DNA of 64,000 nt. Origin: Crateriforma spongiae. GTDB taxonomy: Bacteria > Planctomycetota > Planctomycetia > Pirellulales > Pirellulaceae. This document shows, piece after piece, positions 1 to 15,000 of the stretch. The notes under the pieces are model-generated. The model made no database searches and was not told the DNA's origin. It saw only the letters and a program-made list of their open reading frames with translations. The number at the start of each line of letters is the position of its first letter. Within the stretch, counting starts at the first letter, position 1. The stretch is from the NCBI RefSeq assembly GCF_012290005.1, contig NZ_JAAXMS010000006.1, positions 496,001-560,000 on the forward strand. The letters are read 5' to 3'. Position numbers and translations under genes: made by a program.

Positions 1-3000
1 CCATCCGTGTCGACGTTTTGTCCGTTGGTGTCGACGGTTCCGTCGGCAATGATGAAGTCGCCAGTGTTGGTCAGCGTTCGATCGAACGTGAGCGTTCCGG
101 TATAGCCCGCGTTGACTTGGATTTCGCTAATCGATCCGGCGAACGCGGCATCCAGTGTCGAGTCTTTCGTACTGGTCGCGTCAAAGACCACGATGTCGTC
201 GGCTTCGGGGACCAAGTCATGGTTCCAGTTGTCCGCATCGGTCCAGTCGTTGGTTGCTCCGCCGCCATCCCAAACGAACACGGTTTGGCCAGGATTGACC
301 GTGATTGCCACCGTCGTTGAATCGGTAAGCGAACCGTCGTCAACCAAGACGACCAGGGACGCACTGCCGTTGTAGCCGGCTTGCGAGTCGTAATCCAAAC
401 CGTACAGGGCCGCGTCGATGTCGGCCGTGCTGCCGCTGAACTGCAACGTGCCATCGCTGCCGTCGCCATCGATGACGGTCAGTCCGCTTGTTTGCGAAAG
501 AGCGATCGCGGCGTGATCGGCGGTCACGGTGACGGTCAAGTTATCGCCATCGGCATCATCGGTGTCGAAGACGCCTGCACCCAAGATGTCAAATGTCAGC
601 GAACCGCCTTCGTTGACGGTTGCTGTCGCGGGGCTGGTGACCGTCGGTGCGTCGTTCAGATCGTTGACGGAAACCACGATGTCTTCTTCGCGGAACAGGC
701 CACCGGAGTCGGTCGTGCGGACGCGAACGGTGTACGACGATTGGCTTTCAAAATCCAACACACCATCGGTCAGGATCAATTGATCGCCGGAGATCGAAAA
801 GACGCCCGCATCGGCGCCACCGACGATCGTGTAGGTCGCCGTATCACCGGAATCGTTGTCGCTGGTCAGCAGTGTTGCGACAGCGTGACCGCCACTGGTA
901 TCGGTGTGTTCGTCGACCGAAGCTGCGTTGGGATTGAGGTCATGCGGCGTGACGTTGACATCGAATTCGTTGCCAAACTCCGACGTGCCGACTCCCGTCA
1001 TCGTCGTGGTCGCAACGATTTGGTCCGTGTCGATGACGCCCGTGACCGAAAGCGTTCCGGAGAAGTTGCCGCTCGCATCGGTCGTCAGGAATCCGAGGTA
1101 CCGCTGGCCTTCCCCACCGCCATCGCTTTCGAAGAACTCGATCCGCGCGCCGGCGAAATCGCTGTCGTTCGCCGCCGCACCAACGTATCCCGACAAGCTC
1201 AGGTTCCCACCGACGAGGTTGGCTGTTTCGATGATCGGGTGATCGATGCCGTCGTTGGCGTCAGTCGCCACTAGAAAGCCGTCGTTCACGCCGGTGTCGT
1301 TGTTGTCGATGCCTTCGCTGGTGTTGCCGTAAATCGAGTTCATCGAGATGACAGCGTTCTGCGCTTCTTCGTGGCCCGAACCATCGCCGCGAATGACGAT
1401 CGCGTTGGAATTGGTGTGGACGACGTTGTATCGAATCGTTGTGTCGACCGAGCCGAATCCGGCGACGATCGCCCCGTAACCGGTCGTGTTGCGGACCGTG
1501 TTGTTTTCGATGGTGACGCCGATGCGTGGACCGTAGAACGTTCCGATGCCGAAACCGGACGTGATGCCGTCGATCAGGTTGCCCGACACGGTCGCCGCAT
1601 CGCTGTAGGCACTCAAGCCGAACTGAAAGGCACCGTCAATTTCGTTTCCTGAAACGGTCGCTCCCGTGGAATCGGTGACGCTGAGTGCGGTTCCGATCGC
1701 GGCCCCGGAAACGCCGAAGTAGTTGCCGGTAACCGAAGCCCCCGACGCTCCGCTGAACGCGGCAAAGTTGCCACTGGTTCCGGTCTGAGCGTATTGCGTT
1801 CCGTCGGCGGAGGTGCCGAGCAGATTATCCGACATCACGGCGTTGTCGCCTTCGAAATACACGATGCCGCTGTTGGTCGTGCCGTCGGCGTCTTTGCGAA
1901 CCGCAACGTCACGCAGTTCCGCATCGTCGCCTGTGAAGACCAACGTGCGAACGCCATTGGCGACGCCGACCAATTCCAGTTCGGTGCGTTCGAATTGCGA
2001 AAGCGTGACATCGTCGCCGGTGCCCAACACGCCATCGACGCCCAGTCCGACGGTTCCGCCGCTGCCGATTTGCCCGGCGTTGGAATTCAGCACGGTGGTG
2101 CCGTCGTCGGCCGAATAAGCGGTCCCGTCGATGATCGTTCCGATGTCTTCGATGTCAGCCAGCAGCGAAGTCAATTGGATCGTCCACCAATCGTTGCCAC
2201 CGCCGTCGGTGTCGTTGGCGGCGACACCGGGAACGAATCGCATTTCGTTTCCGCCGGCGATCGCATTGGCGTTATCGACAAACTGGCGGAAGCTGCCTTG
2301 AACGCTGCGTCCTTCGCCGCCCACGTCGTCGCCGTCACGAACACCCGTCACAACGTTGAAACTGAAACCGCTATCGATGTTCGCCGTGTCCGATCCGCTG
2401 ACGGAAACTCGCGTCACATGTTCGGCGGTCAACAGGGAACTCGCGTCGTCGGATACATCCGCCGCACGGCCACCAAAGAGTGCACCACTGCTGGCCAAGA
2501 AACCTGCGCCATCGGCAGCACCGGCGACGCCATAAGTTTGTTCCGCCCATACATCGGTCGCGCTGAACGTCGCGTTCAAGCCAGCCGATGGAGCAATCGT
2601 TCGCGAATCAACGACGACAAAGTAAGTGTCATCCAGCAGACTGTTGAACTGGTAGAAACCATTGACGTCTGTCGTGGTGGTTGCAATCAGCGTGTCCGCC
2701 GCGGTGATCGCGTTGTCGTCATCGACATCCTCGTACAAGTCAACGGTGACACCCGAGAGTCCAACCGCGTCACCGAGTTGCGAATCGCCGTTGATGTCTT
2801 CGACGATGTTTCCTTCGATCCGATAGGCATCATCGACGTTGATGGTCATCGTGTTCGGCGTGGGGTCGGTGTTCACGCCACCGTCAAAGACGCCGCCGTC
2901 ATCGCTGACTTGGAACGTGAAGCTGTCGTAGGCCGTTCCGGTTTGGCCCGCGATCGCCGTGAACATCAAACGACCGGCGGTGATTTGCGCACGGCTGACT

Positions 3001-6000
3001 GAATCGGACGCCGATAGTTCTTCGCCCGCGTCGTAATCGCCGTCGGCGTTGGCATCGAGGTACAGATATCCCACGCCGGTGGTCGAGTTGATAATCAGGT
3101 TGGCGAACGTGTTCGCGTCGATGTCGCTGTATCCGAAATCGCCCAACGTGAAGGTGTAATCTTGGTCGCGCAGCGTGGACACCGTGTTGTCGGTCCCCGA
3201 CGGTGCATCGTTGACTTCGGTGACGTTGATTCTGGCAACACCGGCCTCGTCGCTGAAAGCGGTGCTGCCGCCCGTCGTGCTGGCGTTGACTTTGGTGCCT
3301 GGCGTTGACCCGTCGGTTTGATCCCAAGCGACAAAAGTGAAATTGCCTTGTTCGGCGGCCACACCGTCGGGAACAAAGCGAACATGGTCGGTGTCACGCA
3401 ACACCAACGCACTGGTGGACGATACCGTGCCGACATCGTTCCAGTTCGTGCCGCCGTCGGTCGAAAATTCCCAGTGACCGTTGCTGGCTGTGATCGCACG
3501 AATCGCGATGCCTTCGGATGCACCGGCGTCGGTGTCGGTGATTCCGAATCCCGCGTTGCTGGAGAGAATGGACGCGACGGTTTGGCCGGCGTTGTTGGTG
3601 GCGTCTTCGTTGATCGAAGTCAGCGTGTAGAGGTAAGTGTCATCCAGCACGGGCGCGTCGTTGACTGCGGCGATGGTCAAGTCCGCGGTTTCGGTGGCAC
3701 TGGAAAAGGCGGTGGTGCCGCCGTTGGTGCTGGCGTCTTGCAGTGAACCATTGCTGCCGGTGCTGCGGTCCCAAGCTCGGAATGTGATCGCGTCGCTGAT
3801 CGTGCCGTTGAAGTCCGCATCGGCTTCGAAATAGATTCGCGTGTTGCTGTTGGCGTTCAGGACTCGAGCCGACGCGTCGCTGACGCTGCCCAGTGCGTTC
3901 CAGGTGCTACCGTTGTTGGTCGAATACCACCAAGTCCCGTTGGTCGTGTCGGCGGCGGTGATCGCGATGCCGGTTTGTGGTGACGAATCAACGTCAGTCA
4001 CGTTGCCACCGAGGCTGACAAGGTCGGTGATGACAGTGCCGACGGCGCCGGATGGCGCACCGGGGTCCTCGTTTTGGGTGGTCAGTGACAGCGCACCGGA
4101 GTTGTCGAGTATCGGTGCATCGTTCACATCGGTGACCACGATCAACGCCGTTTCGGTACTGGAACTGAAGGCCGTCGTCCCACCCACACCCGCGATGTTG
4201 TGTTTCGTTCCGGCGGTGCCCACCGTTTGGTCCCAGGCCCGGAATCCGATGTCCGCGGTCGTGGTGCCTTGTTCACCGTTGGGGTTGAACCGCAACAGAT
4301 CCGTCGATCGCAGCAACAAGGCGTTGTTGCCGTCGACCACGCCCACGTCGGTCCAGTTGGTGCCGCCGTCAAGCGAGTATTCCCAAGTTCCGTTGGAAGG
4401 ATCGGAGATGATGATCGCAATGCCTTCGGGGTCGCCGTCGACGTCGGTCAAAATATCTTGGCCGGACGAGGCGAGGATATCCGCAACGGTTTGGCCCGCG
4501 TTGTCGATGTCGTCTTCGGTGATCGTGTCGAATGAGGTCGTGTAGCTGTAATCCAGCTCCGGTGCGTCGTTGACCGGCGTGATGGCAATGTCCGCGGTTT
4601 CGGTGGCGGACGAGAACGCGGTCGTGCCGCCATTGGTGCTGGCGTCTTGCAGCGAACCGTTGGTGCCCGCCGATTGATCCCAGGCTCGGAACGTGATCGC
4701 GTCGCTGATCGTTCCAGTGAAGTCGGCGTCGGATTGAAAGTACACACGGGTGTTTGCGTCGGCTGTCAGCAAGCGTGCCGACGCATCACTGACGCTGCCC
4801 AGTGCGTTCCAATTCGTTCCACCATTGGTGCTGTACCACCACGTGCCGTTGGTCGTGTCGGCGGCGGTGATCGCGATCCCCGTGACCGCACCATCGTCCA
4901 CATCCGAAACATTGCCGCTGAGCGAAACCAAGTCGGTGATCACCGAACCGACCGCGCCGGACGGGGCGCCGGCGTCTTCGGCCTGACTGGTCATCGTGAC
5001 CGTGCCGCTGTTGTCCAGAACGGGCGCGTCGTTGACATCCGACACCGTGATTTGAGCCGTTTCCGAGGCGGAGCTGAATGCCGTCGTGCCGCCGTTGGTC
5101 GTCGTGTCGGCGAAGGTTCCGGCGGTGCCGCTGGATTGGTCCCAAGCACGGAACGTGATCGTTTGAGTGATGCCGTTTTCGCCGTCGGGGTTGAATCGGA
5201 CCAGATCCGTTGACCGCAGAAGTCGTGCGTTTGAGTCGCTCACACTGCCGATGGCGTTCCAGTTCGTCCCGCCATTGATGCTGTATTCCCATTGACCGTT
5301 GCCGTTGGTACGGCCGGTGATCGCGATGCCTTCCGGATCGCCATCGACGTCGCTGATCGGGTCGCCGCCCGCACCGGTGGCCAACAAATCGGCAACGGTC
5401 ATGCCGCCGTTGTTGATTTGATCTTCGGTGATCGACGTGACGGTCGGTGTGCCGCTGTTGTCCAGTTCCGGTGCGTCGTTGATCCCGGTGATGTTGACGA
5501 TGGTGTAAGCCGTGCCGGTTTGCTCGCCACCGGTGCCTTGTTGGGTGCCGAAGTTGTCGTCGTCAAACTCCCAGTTCAGTTGCACGCTGGCCGGCGGCGC
5601 GTCGCTGGTGTTTTCGTACGTGATCGACTGCAGGACTTCGTTCAGTTTGGCCGCGTCCAAGTTAAAATTGAATCGCAGTCGGAGTTGTCCAGCTGAGTTC
5701 TGTTCGACGGTACCGATCGTTTCGCCGCTCAGGACAACGCTTCCGCTTTCGGTCAACGCGGCCAGGTTGCCACTACCGCCGAACACATCGTCTACGCTGG
5801 CTCCACCGTCACGTGAGATTCGCAGAATGGTGTTGTCGTAGTTGTCCAATCCTGCGGCGATTTCTTCGTCAAACAGCGTTAGGTCGCCGTCCAGAACCAC
5901 AGCGGATCCGCCTTCGGTGAAGCTGACCGTGCCGACGTGGCCATTGATTTGTTGGACCGAGACGTTGTCAACGCGGCCGTCGACGTTGTTGGTATCGTCG

Positions 6001-9000
6001 GACACCCCGGCGGTGTCGGATGTGTCGGTGAAGGTGATCGTTGATGCGGCCGAGTCAGCGGTGAACGTGTACTCGTATCGCACGTACGTGTTGCCATCAA
6101 TGTCGGTAACGATGTGCGAAGTCGTCAGCAGATTGCTGTCGCCGTCGACGGTGACTTGCATGGATTGATTTTTCAGATCCGAACCGTCGCGATAATCGAA
6201 TGTCAATCGATAAGTCTGGCCGGCTTCGGTAGCGATCGTTTGCGAGGCCGTGTGTGGCCCCACGGCGTTGCCCCCACCAAAGTTCATTTCGCCACCGATG
6301 TGGGCGACTGCTCCGGAGGTCGACCAACCGCTCAAGTCGGTGTCGAACGTGCCGTTGCTGATCAATTCCGGTCCGACGAATTCGGGGGCATCGTTGACAC
6401 CGGCGATCGTGATGACCGATTGCGTGCCGACAACCGTCGTGTCGTTGACGCCGTCTTGTTCGAATTCGGTGACCGATTCCAAGGTCACGGTGCGGGTGGT
6501 CCCCGTGGGCGCTTCGCTGGTGTTCTGATAGGCGCTGTTGTTGATCAATGCCGCGGCGGTGCCGGAGCCAATGCCGAAATCACGCGAGATCGTCAGGGTC
6601 GCAACGCCCGCGTTCACACTGACGCTGTAGCTGAATCCGGAGGTGTCGGTGGTCCCTTCGTTGCCGTCGACCAGTTCGATGTATTCGCTGTTAACGCGGT
6701 ATTGCTCATGAGCACCATCGGAAATACCGGCAATGGAGATTTCGAAGGATCCGATCGTGTCGCCGAGTTCGACAGCGTCGATTGTGGTGCCCGAGAACAC
6801 CGAAACCGCCGTGCCCCCTTCCGTGAACGTCGGATTGTCAGCGGTCGTGGAAACGACGGGTGCGTCGTCAACCGCGTGGACTTTGATGACCAGGTTTTCG
6901 GCCGCCGAATCGACGTCGCCGTCGTTGACCACGAAGGTCATCGTGCGATCGGTGGTGTCCGGATCGTGGCTGTTATTGTCGAACGTGATTTCGTTGAGCG
7001 CGGTTTGGTAATCCGCAAACGTCACGCTGTCGGGCGTGTCGCTGGTCAGCGTCAACGTGATCGAGCCGTCCGCCGTCAGGTTGCCGGTGGGGATGCCGGC
7101 CACCGAGATTCCGAGTGCGTTGATGGCACCTTCGTTGACGTTCAGGATGTCGCCGATCTTGCCGTTGGTCAGTGTGACCGTGACGGATTCAGCGTGGGTG
7201 TCGTCGATGTCGGTGATCGCAAAGTCGTCGTCGATGATCGCAATCGGTCCGGCGTCTTCGGTGAACACCGTGGTGCCTTGCTGAGTCGTGACACTGAAAT
7301 CGCTGATGTTCAGTTGATTGCTGGTGCCGGTGTAATTGGCCAGGACCAGCGGCGCGATGTAGGCGGTGCCGTGACGGAACTGCGTTTGGCTGGTCGCGCC
7401 GGTATCGTTGGCACCTCCGATCACGATGGAATAGTCGCCACCGGTTTCGTCGATCGGTCCGTTGGACAACAACGGGTATTGGTACGTTCCGCCCGTCGGT
7501 GACATGTTGCGAACCGCTTCGCCGGCAAGAATCGTCGGCCCAGACCAGGCTTCACGCAGGGTGATGACGCCGGTCACGTGATCGATGGCGTTCTCGTCCC
7601 ACAGGTCGTTCAACGTGTTTCGGGTGTAGGTGTAATCGGCGTAGGTTTCGCCCAGGCTATTGGTGTAGCCGTACCAGGCCAGCGATCGGTTCGTGTCCGA
7701 TCCACCGTCGTACCAACCGGTCGCATCGTTCAAGACGATTTGCGTTGCACCGGCGACCAAATCCACGGCCAAGGTGGTGTCGACCGCTCCAGCGTATTTC
7801 CCGGTGTGTTTCGACGTGATTTGATTGCCGTCGATGTCGTAGCTGTAGAAACCCAGATAGTGCGTTTCGCCCGCGTCATAGTTGCCGCCCACGCCATCGC
7901 CCGACCATGCGGTCACCGACAACTCGTACGTCTGGTCCGAATCGATCGCAATCATGTTGGTCGATTCGAGTGTCGCTTTGCCGATCACCGAGGTTGTCGT
8001 GTTGCCACCGAATTCGCCGACCATTTCGTCAAAGCCGGTCGAGATCGTTGCCGCATCGTTTTGCGGCGTGACGTCAAAGGTCAAAGTGTTGGCAACCGGA
8101 TCGGTGTCGACGCCGGAGTTGGCCGTGCCGCCGTCGTCTTGGACGCGGAACGTGAAGCTGGCGTAGCCGGTGCCGTTTTCATCAGCGACGGGTTCGTAGG
8201 TCAGCAGCCCGCTGTTGATGTCGCTGAAATGAACGAAGTTGCCCGCACCCAATGCCGAACCGCTGTAAAGAATCGTGCCGCTGCCGGGCAGCGTGTCGAT
8301 GTGAACAAATTCGAGTGTGTCTCCATCGATATCGCTGAAGCCAAAGTCGGCCAGCGTGAATGTGTGCGTGGCGTCTTCGTTGATCGTGATCGTGTTGTCG
8401 CTGCCGCTTGGAGCGTCGTTGATGTTGGTGATGTTGACTTGGACCGTGCCCAGCGTTCGGTCGGTGCCACCGCCGTTTCCGGTGTTGCCGTTATCGTTGG
8501 CGACGACGGTGATCGTGTCGGCGCCCGTGCCTTCGGTATGCGTGACGCCATGTTGGTATTGCACGCGACCGCTGCTGGTCATGAACGTGTTCAGGTCCGC
8601 TCGCGTGCCCGACAACGTCATCGTGTCGCTGTTGTTGCCGGTCACGGTCACGCCGCCCGCGTCCGATGCGAACAGCAGACCACCGGTTGCCGTCGACAGC
8701 TCGATCGTCAGAGTTTCGCCGTTTTCACCATCGGCATCGCGGAGGTCAAATCCGGTGAAGACGAAATCCGAAAGTGTGTCTTCCAGAATGGTGAAGTTGG
8801 CTGGCAGCGTGCCGTTGTTGTACGGATCATCGTTCAAGCCCACGACGGTGATCGTTGATGCCGAGTTGATGGTTCCGGTGTCCGATCCGCCGTTCGCCGT
8901 GCCCCCGTCGTCGGTGACCGTGGTCAGCGTGACGGTGCGCGATCCGTTGGTGACGATTTCGCTGGTGTTGTTGTAGGCCACACTATCCAGCAACGCATTG

Positions 9001-12000
9001 GCGTCCGCGACGGTGAAGCCGCCTGTCTTGCTGATCGTGACCGTTGCGGTGGTTCCCGACACCGTGACGTCGACGTCGTAACTGCGGTTGCTGGTCGTTT
9101 CGCTGTTCAGATCCGTCAGCTCAATGGATTGGCTGTCGATGACGAGGATTTCATGGGCTCCGTTCTCCAGGTCAGACACCGTCAGTTCGATCGAGTTGAC
9201 GCGGTCGCTGCCTTCGACGGTGCTGATCGACGTGCTGCTGAAGATTCCCACGCTACCGGCGTTTTCAGTGAACGTCGGATTGTCGGCGGTGATGGTGGCG
9301 ACCGGCGCGTCGTTGACCAGCGTCATGTCCATCGTGCGGCTGATCGTGTTGCTGGTTCCGCCATCGCCGTCGGTCACGGTCATCTCGATCGTGCGTTGAT
9401 TGGCAAGCGGCGTGTCGCTGAGGTTACGGAAAGAGACTTGGCGTGCGACGGCCTCGACCGCGGTGGCGTCAGCGTCATGGTTGAACGTGATCACCAAAGC
9501 GGTGGCGCCGTTACCGCCGGTGAACGTTCCGACTTCGGTCGCACCGCTGCCGGAATCGTAGTAAACCCGGTTGCTGGCGGTGGTGACGTTGTTGCCGGCT
9601 TGGATGAAAATGCGATCGGAGGATTGTGCGTTGGTGACGATGTCCGTCGTCAGTGTGCCACCAAAGAAGTCACCGCTGTCCCCGTCCGTGATCGTCAACG
9701 TGTTTTCGATGTACGTTCCGGTTCCGTTTTCGGTATAAGAATCGCCGCCCCCCGCCGCTGTGATCACCGGCGCGTTGTTGGCGACTCCAACGTTGATGCT
9801 GGTCGATCGCACCAGGCTGGTTCCACCGTCACCATCGGTCATTCGAAATTCGATATGTCGGACGGTTTCTGTTGCGGAAATCGTGTCGACGTTTTCGTAG
9901 GTGATGGCTCGCACGAGAGCAGTAACGGCTGTCGCATCGGCGTTGGCATTCAGCGTGATCACCATCGCGGAACCCGATGTTCCACCCGTGAAGGAACCGA
10001 TCGTCGTGCCTTCGTAAGTGATGTTGCTGCCGGAGACACCAATTTGTCCGGCACCGGTGCCTTGGTTTTGCACCGCTAAGACGTCTTCGGCGGAATCGCC
10101 GCCGGAGACGATGTCGATGGTCAGCGTCCCGGTATCGAAGTCACTGCTGTCATCGTCGGAAACGACCGCAGCGGTGCCTTGGTCAATGATGACCGGGCCC
10201 TCACCCTCGGTGTAGTTGTAGGTGTCGCCGTGCAGGTTGTTGATCTCTGGACGATCGACCACGGCGGTGACGGTGATCGCGCGCGAGGCGGCCAACGAGT
10301 TCGCTTCGCCATCGTTGACGACGAACTGCACCGTTCGAGTCGTCGCGTCAGGGTTCTGGCTGCTGTTGTTGTACGCGACCGACCGGAGAGCGGCTTGGTA
10401 TTCGGCGACGGTCGCGGTTCCCGTCAGCGTCAAGACACCGGTGCCGGAATCGTAGGAACCGGTGATGCCGTTTTGGTCCGCGAAAACGAGACTGTCTTCG
10501 GTGGAACTGAACCCACCGGTGATCGACACGGTCGCCGATTCCAAATCTGTGTCGTCGGCGTCGCTGAGCGTCAACGAATCGGTGATGGCAACATCCCCGT
10601 CGTCTTCGGTGTAGTCGAGCGCTGTGCCTTCGATAGACGACGCGACCGGCGCGTCATTCACAGCCGTCATGGTGATATTGAATTGGCCGCTGCTGGTGGT
10701 ACCTTCGCCATCATCGACCGTGAAGTCGAAGTCGTCGCTATGGTTTTCGCTTCCGTCGTGGCTGTAGCTCAATCGGCCCAAATCGATGTCTTGCTGGGTG
10801 AACGTATCGTTTGTGACCAAGGCGACGGCATCGAGATAGAGCACGCCATAATCGGTATTGTTGGTCAGCGTGTAAACCAACTGGTCCGGAGTGTCATTAG
10901 TGTCGACATCGGTCGTTTCCAGCATCGCATCTGTGATCGTGCCACCCGAACCTTCCGCGAACGTCACGCCGGTGTTCGTGGTGACAACTTGTTCGTCGTT
11001 GACGCTGGTGGTGTTGATCGTCACCGTATCGTTCGCGGTGCTGAATGCGGTCGCTCCGCCTCGCGTGGTCACGTCAACCGATGTGCCCGCCGTTCCGGTT
11101 GTCTGATCCCAAGCGTAGTAGTCCAGCGTCATCGTGCCGCCGTTTTCGGTGTCGGGCGTGAACCGGATCAGGTCGGTGGCACGCAAGAGCAACGCGTTGT
11201 TGGCGTCCAATGCGGGCATCACGGTCCAGTTGCCGCCACCGTTGGTGCTGTATTCCAACACGCCGCCATCGCCGCTGCCTGCGTAGACCGCGATGCCTTC
11301 CACCGCACCCGGGTCGACATCGGAAACACTCGACTGCAAAACCGATGAGACAGGGGCATTGAAAGCCGCCGCATCTTCGGTGGTGTTGTAGACCGGGCCC
11401 CATGGCGTCATCACTGGTGCATCGTTGACGTTGGAGATGTCGATGTTAACGTTGCCCAGGCTGACGTTGCCTCCGCCACCGCTGCCCGTGTTGCCGTTGT
11501 CGTTGATCACCACGTACAGGATGTCCGCGTTATCCCCGGCTAGATTCGCGGTTGGATGCAGAAAAGTCAGGTTCGTCGTGTTGTCCAAATAGGTGTTCAG
11601 GTCCGCCAGCGTTCCGGTCAACTCAATTGCATCGCTGCCGTTGCTCGTGATCGTGATGCCGGCCATCGCGGCGGCGGTGATCTCGCCGTTTGCATCGGTG
11701 CTCAGTTTCAACGTCAGGTTGCCGCCGCCGTGATCGACATCGCTCAGGTCAATCGATGAGAGATCCAACTGGCTGGCGACGTCTTCGGTGACCGTAATGT
11801 CAGTCGGCAGCGAACCGGCGTTGGTCGGATCATCGTTGACCGATGACACCGAGATGTTGGCCGTGTCCGTGGCATCACTAAACGCGGTCGTGCCGCCGTA
11901 GCTGGATGTGTCGACTTTGGTGCCGGCCGATCCGGTCGTTTGATCCCAAGCGGCGAAGACAAAGGTTGCGTTCTCGCCATTTTGGCCGTCAGGAACAAAC

Positions 12001-15000
12001 CGCAGGCTGTCGGTCGAACGAAGCAGCAGCGATTCGGTCAGCGACACGGTGCCGACATCGGTCCAACCGGATCCGGTGTTGTATTGCCATTTTCCGTGGG
12101 TGCTGCTTGATGAGAAGATCGCGATGCCTTCCGGGTCGCCATCGGCATCGGTGATTCGGTCACCACCATCGCTGGCGATGATTTCCGCGACCGTGTTGCC
12201 GCTATTGTTGGTGTCGTCCTCGGTGATCCCGGTCAAGTGAAAGAACGCGGAGTTGTCCAGCACCGGCGCATCGTTGATCGGCGTGACCGTGAGGGCAACG
12301 GTGTCGGTCGCTTCGGCTGAGCCGGGAACACCTGCGAGCGAGGCAATGTCGGTTTGAGTCAGTGCGCGGTCATAGACACGCACGTCGTCCATCGTTCCGT
12401 TGAAGTCGTAGCCGTCGACAGCAAGCCCGCCAATTCGCGTCACTGCGCCGGTATAGTTGATGGAAGTGCCGATCGTTTTCGTGGCGACCAATTCGCCGTC
12501 CAAGTACAGCGAAGCGGTGTCGGCAAGGTTGTCAAACGTGAAAGAAACGTGACGCCACCCGGTGCCGGCGACCGTGCCGTCGAAAGTCACCGATTGTGGG
12601 TCCGTTCCGTCGTGAAAGAAACCGACCATCTGTCCCGACGCATTGTCCAAACGCAGTCCCATGTTCGAACCAATTTGAACCACGGTGGCACCCTGCGTAT
12701 CGGCCGCGGTCAGGTTCACCCAAGCCGCGATGGTGACGTTGGCGGGTTGCGTCAACAGATTGCTAACCTCGACGCGTTGTCCATCGCCGTTGAGCGACAA
12801 GACGTCACCGTAGTCCGCATCGGTGGTCACCGTCGCACCGATCATCGATCCGTTGTTGGTTCCGACCGGTCCGGAGTCATTGGCCGGATCGGCAGAGTCG
12901 AATTGGAACAACGCTTCCAAATTCGCGTCGATGTTCAGTTGATAAACTTGCTCGTCCTGCGAAGTGATCGTCAGCAAGTCGCCACCGCTGAAATCGGCCG
13001 TTGGGTCATACCGCAGTCCTTCCAACGCCGCGTTGATATTTTCCAAAGAACCGGTCACGGTCACCGTCGCCGTGCCATCGCCTCCACCGACAATGGTCAA
13101 CCCGTCGGTTTGCGAAAGCGTGAGTGTGCCGTCACCGACCGACAGCGTCACCCGCATGCTTTCGCCCACGTCGTCGTGCAACACGATCGCATTTCCGTTG
13201 GCATCGTTGAATGTCAACGAGGAATCTTCATTCAGGATTTGCCCACTGGGGACCACATTGCTGGGTGATTCATCGGGAAGATTGTCGACTGCGACCGTGA
13301 CCGTCTGCGCAAATGTGTGTCCGGCCGCGTCGGTGGTTTGAACCGTCAAGTCATACGTTGGCGATTCTTCGTGATCCAGATAGCCGACGCCGGTGAAGCT
13401 GATCTCGCCCGTCGCGTTATCGATCGCGAAACGTCCGCCCGCGTCATCGGTCAGGCTGAACGTGTAACTGGAAAGAACTTCGCTGGCGTCCCACTCGACA
13501 ACGTAGCCGATCACGTCAGAACCGTTTGCATCTGCCCACTGACCGGTGGAGGAGATGAATACCGCGTAGTCTTCCCCACCGGCGTCATTGGGTTCTGATC
13601 CTGCCCAGTTGGCGTAGGCTCCGTTCGGTGCCGACCCACTGGCAGTTCCGTTCCAAAAGCGATCGGCTTCCACGCCATCATCGATCCAATTCCAAGCACC
13701 TTCGCTGGTCGCGTCGGTCGCCCCCATGTGATAGTTACCGCCGATGTGATCGACCAAGTCTCGAACAATCTTGTTTTCGTATTCGGTTCGAATGGTGACC
13801 AATTGACCTTCGACCCCGTTGATCCTGTCGGCCGCTGCGTTGTTCATGGCTGTCGCAACGTCGGCTCCCGACGTGACCACCTTGTAGAACTTGCCCGTGC
13901 CTGCGTTGTATGACAGCGTGCTGTCGCTTTGCAGAATCACCGAGACCGCTTCGGGGACCTCGATCACACGCACATCGCCGATGCCGGCTCCAAATGGTCC
14001 TGATGTGAACGATTCGAAACGCAGGTCGGTCGAAGTGGAATCGGCGGTGAAGGTCAGTGAAAGTGCTTGCGGCAAGAGATTCGATAATGACCAACCAGTA
14101 CCCTCGGTGATCACGAAATCTTCGGAGACGCCACCGGCACTGGCACGAAAATCAATGTGGTCCGCACCACCGCTGAAGTTCCCCGCGGCGCTGAAGATGA
14201 CTTGGTATTGCTTGCCGATTTCGGTCGTCAACGTCTGCACGATCGCGCCTTCGGTGTCGCCGTTGAGTTCAACCGATCGACCGCCCAGTTCGGTAGGTCC
14301 AACGATCGAACCCAGCAAATCCACGTTGCCGCTTTCCACCGTCCAACCACCGAACGTTTGGCCGGTGGTGTAGCGGGTGTACGAACCCGGGTCGGGGGCA
14401 TCCATAAACAAGCCGTCGTTGACGAGGTCCACGACGACATCGGGATCGGTCGCGATCACGTGACCTGCGGCTGTACCACTTGTGGCGTTCTCCGCGATGT
14501 GAAGCCCGTCCTGCGCGTTGCCTTCGGTGAATCCGCTCTCGGTCGCATGCCCAATTGCCAAGGTATATCCGTTGACGATGTCGACGACTTCGTTGGAACC
14601 GTTGAAGTCCATCTGCCAATTGGCCAATAAACCGATCGCGGCCGCTTCGAGGGCCGTTACATCCAATTTGTGTTGATAGCTGTGGGAGATTTCTTCGATC
14701 GAACGCACGTGATCCCAAACACGAACGTCATGGAACACGCCGGAGAAAGATTCGGTCGCGTCAAAGCTGCCACCTTCGGTCCCTTGATCTTGCCCCAAGA
14801 CAAAGTCGCCGCCACCGTTGGTTTGCGGTTGTGTCGGAGTCGAAACGATCTCGACCAGTTCGCCGTCGATATAAAACCGCAAATCGCCGTTGGGAGCATC
14901 CCATGAGAAACCGACGCTGTGGAATTCACCATCGAACAGTTCGGTATAGGTGCCCGTGGATGTGAAGCCGGTCCAGTTGAGCGTCCCGTCCGCTTCGACA

